From the NCBI RefSeq assembly GCF_009760925.1, contig NZ_VRLV01000003.1, positions 496,001-560,000 of the forward strand: a stretch of DNA of 64,000 bases. The letters are read 5' to 3'. The position numbers were made by a program, and so were the translations under genes. Each line of letters begins with the position of its first letter. The stretch's first letter is position 1. The stretch comes from Nonomuraea typhae. Lineage in GTDB: Bacteria > Actinomycetota > Actinomycetes > Streptosporangiales > Streptosporangiaceae. Under the pieces are notes generated by a model that was not told the origin of the DNA, searched no databases, and was given only the letters and a program-made list of their open reading frames with translations. Positions 1 through 7,966 of this stretch are shown here, one piece after another.

Positions 1-202
1 CGAGATCCCCGCGACCTGGGAGTGCCGCATGTGCGGCGCGACGGCGGTGCGCGTGGACGGCGAGCAACCGGAGTCGAAGAAGGCGAAGCCGCCGAGGACG
101 CACTGGGACATGCTCCTGGAGCGGAGGTCCATCGAGGACCTGGAGGAGGTGCTCAACGAGAGGCTGGCCGTTCTTCGCGCCCAGCGTCGCAAGAGCGCCT
201 GA
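1..202 (+). CDS. rbpA: RNA polymerase-binding protein RbpA, C-terminal part (5' end outside window)
   Basis: RbpA is an actinobacterial protein that binds RNA polymerase and group I/II sigma factors and stabilises the open promoter complex. The last 66 residues are visible, in the frame that starts at base 2. They include a zinc-site Cys pair (WECRMCG), the basic linker and the sigma-interaction domain beginning at RTHWDMLLERRSIEDLEE, which is almost invariant in the family. The start and the first Cys residues lie outside the window. A strong hairpin follows the stop by 15 bases. Identification is secure from the C-terminal motif. The helD-type gene 4 kb downstream encodes another RNA polymerase partner. 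Confidence 0.93.
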   Translation, partial: EIPATWECRMCGATAVRVDGEQPESKKAKPPRTHWDMLLERRSIEDLEEVLNERLAVLRAQRRKSA

Positions 203-217
203 CACAGTCTCACGGTG

Positions 218-250
218 AAAGCCCCCGGGGTTTCTACCCCGGGGGCTTTT
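218..250. terminator. Rho-independent terminator after rbpA
   Basis: A 10-bp perfect GC-rich stem (221-230 with 237-246) has a 6-base loop, an A run before it and a T run after it, so it can act in both directions. It terminates rbpA on the plus strand. The minus-strand gene ending here has its stop codon in the loop. Confidence 0.9.
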
Positions 251-740
251 CGCGGCTCGAGCCGTTGAGAACGGGCACGCCGGTGTAGTCGGCCTCGGGC
301 AGCTTGGCGATGGACCCGGCCCGCACCCGCTCGTAGGCGATCGTGCGCGGCCCGCCGTCGGCGGCGGGCGGGACCGCGAGGCAGCCCTCCCAGCCCTGCC
401 GCCCCTCGGCGGTGAACGGCGCCCAGGCCAGCAAGAACGCCGGATTCCCGCCGGCCAGCACCATCGGCGGCATCCTCAGCGGCGCCGGATCCTCCTCGCC
501 GGGCCCGGGCCGCGGCACGTCCGCATAGTCGGCGCCCGGCAGCCTGCCGAGCTCCCCGGCCGGCGCCCAGCGGTAGTTCAGCCCGTGAACGGCCTGGCCA
601 CGCACGTCGACCTGCGACTGCGGGATGGCCAGCCGTCCCTCCCACCCGGCCGGGCCGCGCCGCCACGCGAGCAGGAACGCGGGAGTCTTGCCCAGATAGA
701 GCAGCATCGGCGGCATTCGCAGCGGTTCGACATCATCCAC
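234..740 (-). CDS. Hypothetical protein made of two tandem copies of one domain
   Basis: This 168-residue protein of unknown function is built from two homologous halves. Each half starts with PLRMPPM, continues with AFLLAW and then WEG-LA-P, and ends near LP-ADY--VP (about residues 6-75 and 87-158). There is no signal peptide or membrane segment. The repeat suggests an internal duplication of an approximately 75-residue domain. The start is GTG at 740, preceded 7 bases upstream by a TACTCT -10-like hexamer, so the transcript may be leaderless. The stop codon lies in the loop of the terminator shared with rbpA, so the last codons form one arm of the hairpin. High GC at third positions supports coding. 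Confidence 0.75.
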   Translation of the reverse strand: MDDVEPLRMPPMLLYLGKTPAFLLAWRRGPAGWEGRLAIPQSQVDVRGQAVHGLNYRWAPAGELGRLPGADYADVPRPGPGEEDPAPLRMPPMVLAGGNPAFLLAWAPFTAEGRQGWEGCLAVPPAADGGPRTIAYERVRAGSIAKLPEADYTGVPVLNGSSREKPPG

Positions 741-773
741 ACTGCGGAGAGTAGCCGGACGCTCCGACAGAAC

Positions 774-1298
774 CTAGACGTCGCGCTCCTCGCGCAGGAC
801 CTCGCCGTGCACGACCTTCCCGCCGGGCGCGGAGCCGGACGTGGAGCCGGGCCTGGAGCCGGGCGCGGAGTCCGTGCCGGGCCGCTGGAAGGGCACCCCC
901 AGGTTCGCGTACGGCGAAGCCGCCGCCATCGCCTTCATCCGGCGCGCGAAGAACCACGACCCCAGGCGGCGCATCATCGGCCGCGTGAACGGCAGCACGC
1001 ACAGGAACCCGAGCACGTCGGTCAGGAAGCCGGGCGTCAGCAGCAGGGCGCCGCCCACCAGGATGAGCCCGCCGTCGGCGAGCTCGCGCTCGGGCATGCG
1101 GCCGGACTGCAGCGTCTCCTGCAGCCGCCGCCAGGCCCGCCGGCCCTCCCTGCGCACGATCCAGGCGCCCAGGAGGCTGTCGGCGATCAGCAGGGCGACC
1201 GTGGGCCAGCCGCCGATCACCTGCCCTACCTGGATGAGCAGGAAGATCTCCAGGACGGGCACGACCAGGAAGGCCAGGAAGAGCAGGAGCCGGACCAT
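774..1298 (-). CDS. fxsA: FxsA family membrane protein
   Basis: FxsA is a small inner-membrane protein; its E. coli homologue relieves exclusion of phage T7 by the F plasmid when overproduced, and its normal role is unknown. The 174-residue product has hydrophobic helices at about residues 3-25 and 29-47, the family signature around residues 74-92 (DGGLILVGGALLLTPGFLTD) and a third hydrophobic stretch. The C-terminal 40 residues are low-complexity Gly/Ser/Pro and look disordered. The start is chosen for a GAGGA ribosome site 6 bases before the ATG. In actinomycetes fxsA commonly sits between rbpA and the ppm1/lnt pair, as it does here. Confidence 0.92.
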   Translation of the reverse strand: MVRLLLFLAFLVVPVLEIFLLIQVGQVIGGWPTVALLIADSLLGAWIVRREGRRAWRRLQETLQSGRMPERELADGGLILVGGALLLTPGFLTDVLGFLCVLPFTRPMMRRLGSWFFARRMKAMAAASPYANLGVPFQRPGTDSAPGSRPGSTSGSAPGGKVVHGEVLREERDV

Positions 1299-1368
1299 CG
1301 TTGTTCCTCATTCGGGCAGGCGGGGTTCACTGCACGGTACAACGTCCGGGCCGCCCGAGGCGTTCCGC

Positions 1369-2109
1369 TCAGCGGCGGCGGCGCAGACGGGACGGCAGGC
1401 CGGTGACGCCCCACAGGGTCACCCGCCACAACGCCTCCGAGATGATCTTCCCGCTCATCTTGCTCACCCCGTTGACCCGTTCGACGAAGGTGATGGGCAC
1501 CTCGCGGGCGCGCAGGCCGTTGCGGACGGTGCGCAGGGTGAGGTCGACCTGGAAGCAGTACCCCTGCGACTCCACGCCGGTGATGCCGACCTTCTCCAGG
1601 GTGGAGGCGCGGTAGGCGCGGAATCCCGCGGTGGCGTCGCGGATGGGCAGGCCCAGGATGAGGCGCACGTAGACGTTGGCGCCCCGGGACAGGAACTCGC
1701 GGTGGAAGGGCCAGTTGACGACCTTGCCGCCCGGCACCCAGCGCGAGCCGATGGCCAGGTCGGCGCCCTCGGCCAGCGCCTCCAGCAGCTTGGGCAGTTC
1801 CTCCGGCTGGTGGGAGCCGTCGGCGTCCATCTCGACGAGGACGTCGTAGCCCTCGTTCATGCCCCAGCGGAAGGCGGCGATGTAGGCGGCGCCGAGGCCC
1901 TGCTTGCCGGGCCGGTGCAGGACGTGGATGTGGTCGTCGGCGGCGGCCAGCCCGTCGGCGACCTCGCCGGTGCCGTCGGGGCTGTTGTCGTCGGCCACCA
2001 TGAGGTGGGCGTCGGGCACGGCGGCCCGGATGCGCTGGGCGATCAGCGGCAGGTTGTCACGCTCGTTGTAGGTGGGCACGACGATGAGCACCCGGCCAAG
2101 CGTCTCCAT
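1369..2109 (-). CDS. ppm1: Polyprenol monophosphomannose synthase (GT2 glycosyltransferase)
   Basis: This enzyme transfers mannose from GDP-mannose to polyprenyl phosphate at the inner face of the membrane, giving the lipid donor for lipoglycans and protein O-mannosylation. The 246-residue protein is a single GT-A domain: [10 protein letters not shown] near the N terminus, the DxD metal/nucleotide site in VEMDADGSH, and the GSRWVPGG and GFRAYR motifs of dolichol-phosphate mannose synthases. It has no C-terminal membrane anchor. It starts 9 bases after the lnt stop, so the two are co-transcribed. In mycobacteria the Lnt and Ppm domains are fused or adjacent; here they are separate proteins. 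Confidence 0.93.
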   Translation of the reverse strand: METLGRVLIVVPTYNERDNLPLIAQRIRAAVPDAHLMVADDNSPDGTGEVADGLAAADDHIHVLHRPGKQGLGAAYIAAFRWGMNEGYDVLVEMDADGSHQPEELPKLLEALAEGADLAIGSRWVPGGKVVNWPFHREFLSRGANVYVRLILGLPIRDATAGFRAYRASTLEKVGITGVESQGYCFQVDLTLRTVRNGLRAREVPITFVERVNGVSKMSGKIISEALWRVTLWGVTGLPSRLRRRR

Positions 2110-2118
2110 GGTCAGTCG

Positions 2119-3705
2119 TTACCTCATCCGGTCGTCTCGGCGCCTGCCACGCCACGCGGCGGCGCACACGGCCGCCACACCCATCGCTATCAATGCCCAT
2201 TCGGGCGCCGCGCCCACTCGGGTGGCGATCGTGGACTGGGTGCGCACCGGCACTTTGACCACGGTCATGTCGGCGACCCGCTCACGGGTCTGCCACGAGA
2301 CCTTACCGTCCGGCGTGACGAAGGCGGAGATCCCCGTGGTGGCGGCGGTCACGACGGCGCGGTTGTGCTCGACTGCGCGCAGCTTGGACATGGCCAGCTG
2401 CTGGGGCGGCAGGTTGGACAGCGCGTATGTGGCGTTGTTGGTCTGCACGGCCAGCGGGGTGCCGCCGGCCCTCACGGTGTCGCGCACGGTTGCGTCGAAG
2501 GCGACCTCGTAGCAGTTGACGGCGCCGATGGTGACCGGCCCCATCCGGAGATCGCCGGGTTTGTCGCCGGCCACGGACTGCCGGCCGACCAGCCTGGCCC
2601 GTTCGAACAGGGTCAGGAAGATCTCTTTGAACGGGGTGTACTCGCCGAAGGGGACGAGTTGCTGCTTGTCGTAGTAGGGGCCGGGCCCGGTGACCGGGTC
2701 CCAGACCAGGCTGCGGGTGGCGCGCTCGTTGTCGCCGATCGCGACGACGGCGCCGACCAGCGTGGGGACGCCGACGTCCTTGACTGCGGCGTCGATGGTC
2801 GAGCGGGCGAACTCGCTGCGGTAGGGGTCGATGTCGGTGGAGTTCTCGGGCAGGACGACGAGGTCGGGCTTGGGGAGCTCGCCCGCGCGCACGGCCTGCG
2901 CGAGGCGCTTGGTCTCGTTGGCGTGGTTCTGCAGGACGATCGCGGGTTCGTCGCCGTAGGCGTAGATGCCCCGGCCGGGCACGTTGCCCTGGACGATGCC
3001 GATGTTGACGCTCTTGCCCTCGTCACCGGGCCGCGGCACCGCGAAGGCCAGCAGAGGTACGGCCAGCGCCAGCGCGACCGGCGCCGCCGCCCGCCGGATG
3101 CCCTGGGCGGACCTCCACCGGAGCACGGCCGCGGCCGGCAGCGTGCCGGCCAGCGCGACGGCGAAGGTGACCAGCGGCGCCCCGCCGAGCGCGGCGTAGG
3201 GGGTGAACGGCGACTCGCCCTGGCTGAAGGCGACCCGCGCCCAGGGGAAGCCGCCGACGGGGAAGGTCGAGCGGCCCCACTCCATGAGCACCCAGAGCGC
3301 CGCCGCCCAGAGCGGCCACCACGGCAGCCGGAAGCTCAGCCGGGCGCAGAAGGCCCAGGCGGCGTAGAACAGCGCCTCGACGCCGACCAGGGCCAGCCAG
3401 GCGTCGACGCCGATCGGGCCGACCCATTGCAGGGCGGGCAGCAGGAAGACGAGCCCGGCCAGGTAGCCGAGCCAGGCGGCGCGGCGGGGGCGGCAGCCGT
3501 ACGCCGACAGGGTGAACAGCGCGATGCCGATCGGCGCGCTCCACCACCAGTCGAGGGGCGGGAAGGCGAGGAAGAGGAGGAAGCCGCCGGCGGCGGCCGC
3601 GGCGACGCGGGCCAGGAGCGTGGCGCGTGGTTCTTTCGGCGTGGTCGGGGGCGCGGCGGGACGCACGGGCGTGGACGGTGGGGCCTCCGCTTTGTCCTGC
3701 ACCAC
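2119..3705 (-). CDS. lnt: Apolipoprotein N-acyltransferase
   Basis: Lnt adds the third acyl chain to the N-terminal Cys of lipoproteins at the outer face of the membrane. The protein has an N-terminal block of about seven hydrophobic helices and then a nitrilase-like periplasmic domain. The catalytic Glu-Lys-Cys triad is recognisable in VVLPENSTDID, KQQLVPFGEYTPF and NCYEVAF. A last membrane helix and a basic tail follow. The start is set at GTG 3705, which has AGGAG five bases upstream; the frame is open to 3819 but that extension has no good ribosome site. The length of 528 residues is normal. Substrates in this window include at least three lipobox-bearing solute-binding proteins. Confidence 0.92.
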   Translation of the reverse strand: MVQDKAEAPPSTPVRPAAPPTTPKEPRATLLARVAAAAAGGFLLFLAFPPLDWWWSAPIGIALFTLSAYGCRPRRAAWLGYLAGLVFLLPALQWVGPIGVDAWLALVGVEALFYAAWAFCARLSFRLPWWPLWAAALWVLMEWGRSTFPVGGFPWARVAFSQGESPFTPYAALGGAPLVTFAVALAGTLPAAAVLRWRSAQGIRRAAAPVALALAVPLLAFAVPRPGDEGKSVNIGIVQGNVPGRGIYAYGDEPAIVLQNHANETKRLAQAVRAGELPKPDLVVLPENSTDIDPYRSEFARSTIDAAVKDVGVPTLVGAVVAIGDNERATRSLVWDPVTGPGPYYDKQQLVPFGEYTPFKEIFLTLFERARLVGRQSVAGDKPGDLRMGPVTIGAVNCYEVAFDATVRDTVRAGGTPLAVQTNNATYALSNLPPQQLAMSKLRAVEHNRAVVTAATTGISAFVTPDGKVSWQTRERVADMTVVKVPVRTQSTIATRVGAAPEWALIAMGVAAVCAAAWRGRRRDDRMR

Positions 3706-4265
3706 CCGGTCTCCTCGCGATCGCAACATCTCCTGCGCAAACGCTACCCCCTGACCGGCCCGGTCCGGCGTGCGCCGGGGCCCCAGGAGTGTCGTGCCGG
3801 ACCCCTGGAGTCTCCGCACCGGCCGGGTGATCCCGCGGCGACGTCTGGCCGCAGGATCACCCCGCGCGTGTGTGGTCCGGGGGCACGGGAGCGGGAAGAG
3901 GGCCCGGAAACCCTTCGGACCGGATCCGTCTCGTCGGCGGCGAGCGCGGAATTCCGTTGTCTACTGGGCTACCGGGCCCGTCCCGGGTCCAACCCCCCGC
4001 CCGGTTGGGGTGCCCCGACTCGACGGACCGACGGCCCTGCACCTGGCTGTGTGGACGGAGTCACGCTCCGTCACGGACGCAGGATCCGACGATGTCAGAG
4101 ACGGCCAACCGGCCAAGTCCCGTGCTGGACTGCGCAGCAAACTACCGACTCCAACTCAGATGTCAACCGTGTCCCGATCAGCGGAAACATCAAGTTTTCC
4201 CAGGTAGGGCATGTGCCGCACCCAGTCTTGACACCAAGGCCCCGTACCGATGGCCATTTGTCGGC
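3706..4265. other. Gap between lnt and helD with no supported gene
   Basis: In these 560 bases short frames exist on both strands, but none has the third-position GC pattern of the neighbours together with a ribosome site. A small inverted repeat (ACGGAG/CTCCGT) lies near 4057-4073. The lnt promoter should lie in the part nearest 3706. No terminator with a T run was seen downstream of helD. The stretch 4090-4200 has lower GC than its surroundings and may be the remnant of a gene. Confidence 0.4.
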
Positions 4266-6524
4266 TCATGCTCCACGGGGTCGCAAGCGCCGTAGTTCGG
4301 GCCCCAGCGGCTGGTCGTGGACGACGCCGAGCCGTTGCGTGGCGCGGGTCAGAGCCACGTACAGATCGCTGGATCCGCGCGGCGACTGCCCGGCGATCGC
4401 CTGCGGCTCGGCCACGATCACCGAGTCGAACTCCAGGCCCTTGGCGTCGGCCACGCCCATGACGGCGGCGGGCGCGTCGAGCGCGGCGGCGCCCCCGCCG
4501 GTGACCGCCCCGGGCACCGCGTCCGCGACCCGCGCCCCGACGGTCCCGACCAGCGCGTCCGGCGCCACGACGACGACCTTGCCGCCCTCGCCCACCTCGG
4601 CCTTGACCAGCTCGGGCAGCTCGGTCAGCGGCGCCGACCAGGGCACCGCGCCGCTCTCGCGCACCGAGGTCGGCGCCTGCAGGACGGGGTCGATGGTGGC
4701 CAGCACGTCGGCGGCGACCGCCATGAGCTCCACGGGGGTGCGGTAGTTGACGGTCAGCTTCTCCTGCCGCCAGCGTCCTGCCACGTAGGGGTCGAGCACG
4801 TCCGACCAGGCGCGGGCGCCGGCGGCCGAGCCGGTCTGGGCGATGTCGCCCACGATCGTCATGGAGCGCGTGGGGATGCGGCGCATGACCGTCCGCCAGG
4901 CCATCGGCGACAGTTCCTGCGCCTCGTCCACGATGACGTGACCGTAGGCCCAGGTGCGGTCGGCGGCGGCGCGTTCCGCGGTGGTGAGGTAGGGGCCCTC
5001 GCCGCGCTGGCGCTCGGCCAGCCGTTCGGCCTCCATCACGTCCGACAGTCCCGTCAGCTCGAGGACCTCGCGGGCGTAGGCGAGCTCGGCCTCGCGCTCG
5101 TGCTCCTCGGCCTGGCGGGCGGCGGCGAGTTCCTCCTCGGCCTGGGCGGCGCTGGCGCGCAGCACCTTCTCGTCGATCTCCCCCAGGAGCTCGGCGGCCT
5201 CGTCGAGCAGGGGGACGTCGGCCTCGGTCCATTCCCCGCCCTCCCGGCGCAGCAGGGCGCGCTCGCCGGGGGTCAGGGCGGCGGCGGCGTAGCCGAGCCG
5301 CTCGGCCGAGCCGTACAGGCCCAGGAGGAGACGCTGCGGGGTGAGGTAGGGCCAGAAGCGGTTGAGCGCGGTGCGCACGACCTGCTCGGTGCGGAGTTCC
5401 TCGCGCAGGTCGGCCAGCTCCTCCTCGTCGATGAGGCCCTTGCCGATCTTCTTGGCGGCCTGGCGGGCCAGCGCATTGAGAATGGAGCGCACGAAGACCG
5501 CCCGCGCCTGGTTGTGCGGGCGGCGCGAGCGGATGGCCTTGTTGCGGGCGGCGTCGAGCATGCCGGGCTCGATCGTGAGCGTGTAGCGGCCGAGCGGCAG
5601 GTCCACCGGCTTGCGCTGGACGCGCTGGCGGTCGCGCACGGCCTTGGCGATCACGTCGGCCATCCTGATGTCGCCCTTGAGCGCGGCGACCTCGGGCCGG
5701 TCGCGGGCGGTGGCGTTGAGGCCGGGGTAGAGCTCGCCGACGGTGGACAGCAGCACGTCGGTCTCGCCGAGCGAGGGCAGCACCTGCTCGATGTAGCGCA
5801 GGAAGGTGAGGTTGGGGCCCAGGATGAGCACGCCACGCCGTTCCAGCCGCTCGCGGTGGGTGTAGAGGAGGTAGGCGGCGCGGTGCAGCGCCACGACGGT
5901 CTTGCCGGTGCCGGGTCCGCCCTGGACGACGAGGACGCCGTTGAGGTCGGCGCGGATGACGCGGTCCTGCTCCGACTGGATGGTGGCGACGATGTCGCGC
6001 ATGCGCCCGGTGCGCTTCTCGTCCAGCGCGGCCAGCAGCGCGGCCTCGCCGTTGAGGGTGGCGCGGTCGGCGTCGCTGATCGCGTCGAGGTCGAGCAGGT
6101 CGTCGTCGACCCCGACGACGGTACGGCCGCGCGTCTGCAGATGCCGGCGCCGGGTGACGCCCATGGGGGCGGCGGGGGTGGCGCGGTAGAACGGCTGGGC
6201 GACCGGGGCCCGCCAGTCGATGAGCAGGCGTTCCTGCTCGTCGTCGGTGAGGCCGAGCTTTCCGATGTAGAGCCTGCCCTCCTCGGCGTGGTCGAGGCGG
6301 CCGAAGACCAGGCCGCGCTCGACCGCCCACAGCCGGGCCAGGCGGTTGGCGTACATCTCGGCGAAGGTGTCGCGCTCGGAGCGGTTCTGCATGGTGCCGA
6401 CCGCTCCGGTGGCCAGGACGTCCTTCAGCTGGACCTGGGTTCGCTCGCGCAGCACGTCAAGGCGGGTGTACAGGCGGGAGACGTATTCCTGTTCCTTGGC
6501 CAGCTCGGTTTGACGAGCGGCCAT
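4266..6524 (-). CDS. helD: HelD/HelR-type RNA polymerase-associated ATPase (UvrD-like helicase superfamily)
   Basis: HelD-family ATPases push stalled or drug-bound RNA polymerase off DNA; in some actinomycetes the homologue (HelR) gives rifamycin tolerance. The 752-residue protein has the family's N-terminal coiled-coil arm (residues 1-60, ending TFAEMYANRLARLWAVERG) that enters the polymerase secondary channel. A Walker A GGPGTGKT follows at 202-209, then the VDEAQELSPMAW motif II, the NYRT motif and a C-terminal VALTRAT motif VI. An insertion between the helicase halves (about 370-480) is helical. No rifamycin-associated element was recognised upstream. There is no clear Shine-Dalgarno sequence before the ATG at 6524. 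Confidence 0.9.
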   Translation of the reverse strand: MAARQTELAKEQEYVSRLYTRLDVLRERTQVQLKDVLATGAVGTMQNRSERDTFAEMYANRLARLWAVERGLVFGRLDHAEEGRLYIGKLGLTDDEQERLLIDWRAPVAQPFYRATPAAPMGVTRRRHLQTRGRTVVGVDDDLLDLDAISDADRATLNGEAALLAALDEKRTGRMRDIVATIQSEQDRVIRADLNGVLVVQGGPGTGKTVVALHRAAYLLYTHRERLERRGVLILGPNLTFLRYIEQVLPSLGETDVLLSTVGELYPGLNATARDRPEVAALKGDIRMADVIAKAVRDRQRVQRKPVDLPLGRYTLTIEPGMLDAARNKAIRSRRPHNQARAVFVRSILNALARQAAKKIGKGLIDEEELADLREELRTEQVVRTALNRFWPYLTPQRLLLGLYGSAERLGYAAAALTPGERALLRREGGEWTEADVPLLDEAAELLGEIDEKVLRASAAQAEEELAAARQAEEHEREAELAYAREVLELTGLSDVMEAERLAERQRGEGPYLTTAERAAADRTWAYGHVIVDEAQELSPMAWRTVMRRIPTRSMTIVGDIAQTGSAAGARAWSDVLDPYVAGRWRQEKLTVNYRTPVELMAVAADVLATIDPVLQAPTSVRESGAVPWSAPLTELPELVKAEVGEGGKVVVVAPDALVGTVGARVADAVPGAVTGGGAAALDAPAAVMGVADAKGLEFDSVIVAEPQAIAGQSPRGSSDLYVALTRATQRLGVVHDQPLGPELRRLRPRGA

Positions 6525-6664
6525 GGGACCACTAGTGTTGGTGGCGTTAATGGGACACTCCGGGCCATTCTGCTAGTTGTTACGACAAATGACGACCTTA
6601 GCATGCCTGTTGAGACACCCAGGATTCTCCTTTCCTCTCGACGGTCACGTCTTGGTTTCACCTC

Positions 6665-6694
6665 TTGACCAATCCTGCCAGGACTCCGTACGTT
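6665..6694 (+). promoter_or_regulatory. Putative promoter of the ROK/sugar ABC operon
   Basis: TTGACC (6665-6670) and TACGTT (6689-6694) are separated by 18 bases, a plausible vegetative sigma pair. The expected start, near 6701, falls at the edge of the palindrome at 6703-6721. Confidence 0.55.
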
Positions 6695-6702
6695 CACACC
6701 AA

Positions 6703-6721
6703 GTTAGGAAAGTTTCCTAAC
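6703..6721. promoter_or_regulatory. 19-bp perfect palindrome, probable ROK repressor operator
   Basis: GTTAGGAAAGTTTCCTAAC has two 9-base arms around a central G. It lies just downstream of the putative -10 and 32 bases before the ROK gene start, the right place for a repressor to block transcription. Sites of this form are common before actinobacterial sugar-uptake genes controlled by ROK repressors. Binding by this ROK protein is inferred. Confidence 0.75.
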
Positions 6722-6753
6722 CCTGCGTCTCAGCATGCGGTGAGGGAGAAGAC

Positions 6754-7953
6754 GTGAGCAGTCCGGTTCCTGGTACTCCAAGCCTGCTGCGGGCGATCAA
6801 CGATCGCGCCGCGCTGCAGGCGCTGCTGGAGCGCGGACCCCTCACGCGCCCCGAGATCGGCGCGCTGACCGGGCTGTCCAAGCCCACCGCCTCCCAGCTC
6901 CTGTCCCGCCTCCAGGACGCCGGCCTGGTCGTCCTCGACGGCATCAGGGAGGGCCTGCCGGGCCGCACCGCCGAGGTCTACCGGATCAACCCGGCCGCCG
7001 CCTACGTCGGCGCCATGGACGTCACGCCCGACCGGATCGAAGCCCGCGTCGCCGACATCACCGGCGCGACCGTCGGCGAGTTCACCCTGCCCACGGCCCG
7101 CCGCCCCGCCGGCACCCTCGTCGAACGGCTGCGCGCCGCGCTCGACGGCGCCCGGCCGCCGGGGGCGCCGCGCCGCATCGTCATCGGCGTCCAGGGCGCC
7201 ATGGATCCCACCACCGGCCGGCTCGGGTTCGCCACGGCCAAGGACGTGCCCGGCTGGCTCATCCCCGACCTGCTGCCCACCCTCGCCGAGGGGCTCGGCG
7301 CGCCCGTGGACGTGGAGAACAACGTCAACCTCGTCGCGCGGGCCGAGCAGGCCCACGGCATCGCCCGCGGCCACGGCGACTTCGTGCTGCTGTGGGCCGA
7401 CGAGGGCATCGGCCTGGCCATCGTGCTCGGCGGGCGGCTGCACCGGGGCGCGACCGGCGGCGCCGGCGAGGTCGGCTACATGCCCACGCCCGGCGCCCCG
7501 ACCGCCCGGGAGGCCGGGCGCTACGCCAACCACGGCTACCAGGCGCTGGCGGGCGGCCCCGCCGTACACAAGCTTCTGCAGTCCTACGGCGTGCGCGGCG
7601 CCGACTTCCGCCAGGCCATCACCAACGCCGTTCGCTCCGCCCAGGGCAGCGGGCAGCGGGCCGACGACGCGCGGGCGGGGCTGCGCGACGTCGCCGCCCG
7701 GCTCGCGGTCGGCCTGGCCTCGATCACCTCGGTGATCGACCCCGCGCTCGTCGTGCTGACCGGCGCCACCGTGCTGACCGGCGGCGACACCCTGCGTGAG
7801 CTCGTCGAACACGAGCTTCACGCGCTCACCATCCTTCGACCCCAGGTGCGCTTGTCGACCATGGAAGGCAATCCCGTCCTCGCCGGCGCGCTCGACCTTG
7901 CCCTCGACACAGTCCGTGACGAGGTCTTCAGCAGTACGGTTTCCACGCCATGA
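6754..7953 (+). CDS. ROK family transcriptional regulator
   Basis: This 399-residue repressor-type ROK protein has an N-terminal winged helix-turn-helix (about 15-75; GALTGLSKPTASQLLSRL) fused to a sugar-kinase-like fold. The kinase-like part has VIGVQGAMDP and a degenerate sugar-binding region (DEGIGLAIVLGG; GATGGAGEVGYMP). The usual zinc cluster CxCGxxGC after this motif is missing; residues here are PTAREAGRYANHG. The start is GTG 6754 with a GAGGGAG ribosome site. It is first in the operon, 13 bases before the binding-protein gene, and its own promoter carries the palindrome, so it is probably autoregulated and released by the imported sugar or its phosphate. The ligand is unknown. Confidence 0.9.
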   Translation: MSSPVPGTPSLLRAINDRAALQALLERGPLTRPEIGALTGLSKPTASQLLSRLQDAGLVVLDGIREGLPGRTAEVYRINPAAAYVGAMDVTPDRIEARVADITGATVGEFTLPTARRPAGTLVERLRAALDGARPPGAPRRIVIGVQGAMDPTTGRLGFATAKDVPGWLIPDLLPTLAEGLGAPVDVENNVNLVARAEQAHGIARGHGDFVLLWADEGIGLAIVLGGRLHRGATGGAGEVGYMPTPGAPTAREAGRYANHGYQALAGGPAVHKLLQSYGVRGADFRQAITNAVRSAQGSGQRADDARAGLRDVAARLAVGLASITSVIDPALVVLTGATVLTGGDTLRELVEHELHALTILRPQVRLSTMEGNPVLAGALDLALDTVRDEVFSSTVSTP

Positions 7954-7966
7954 GGAGGCACCCCCC

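Noticed and set aside
841..4746. A 1301-codon open frame on the plus strand covering fxsA, ppm1 and lnt
   Set aside because: It is the complement of well-supported minus-strand genes with catalytic motifs; its Arg/Pro/Gly-rich composition is typical of reading GC-rich coding DNA backwards.
4317..6668. A 783-codon open frame antisense to helD
   Set aside because: No family motifs, and helD shows Walker and coiled-coil motifs on the other strand.
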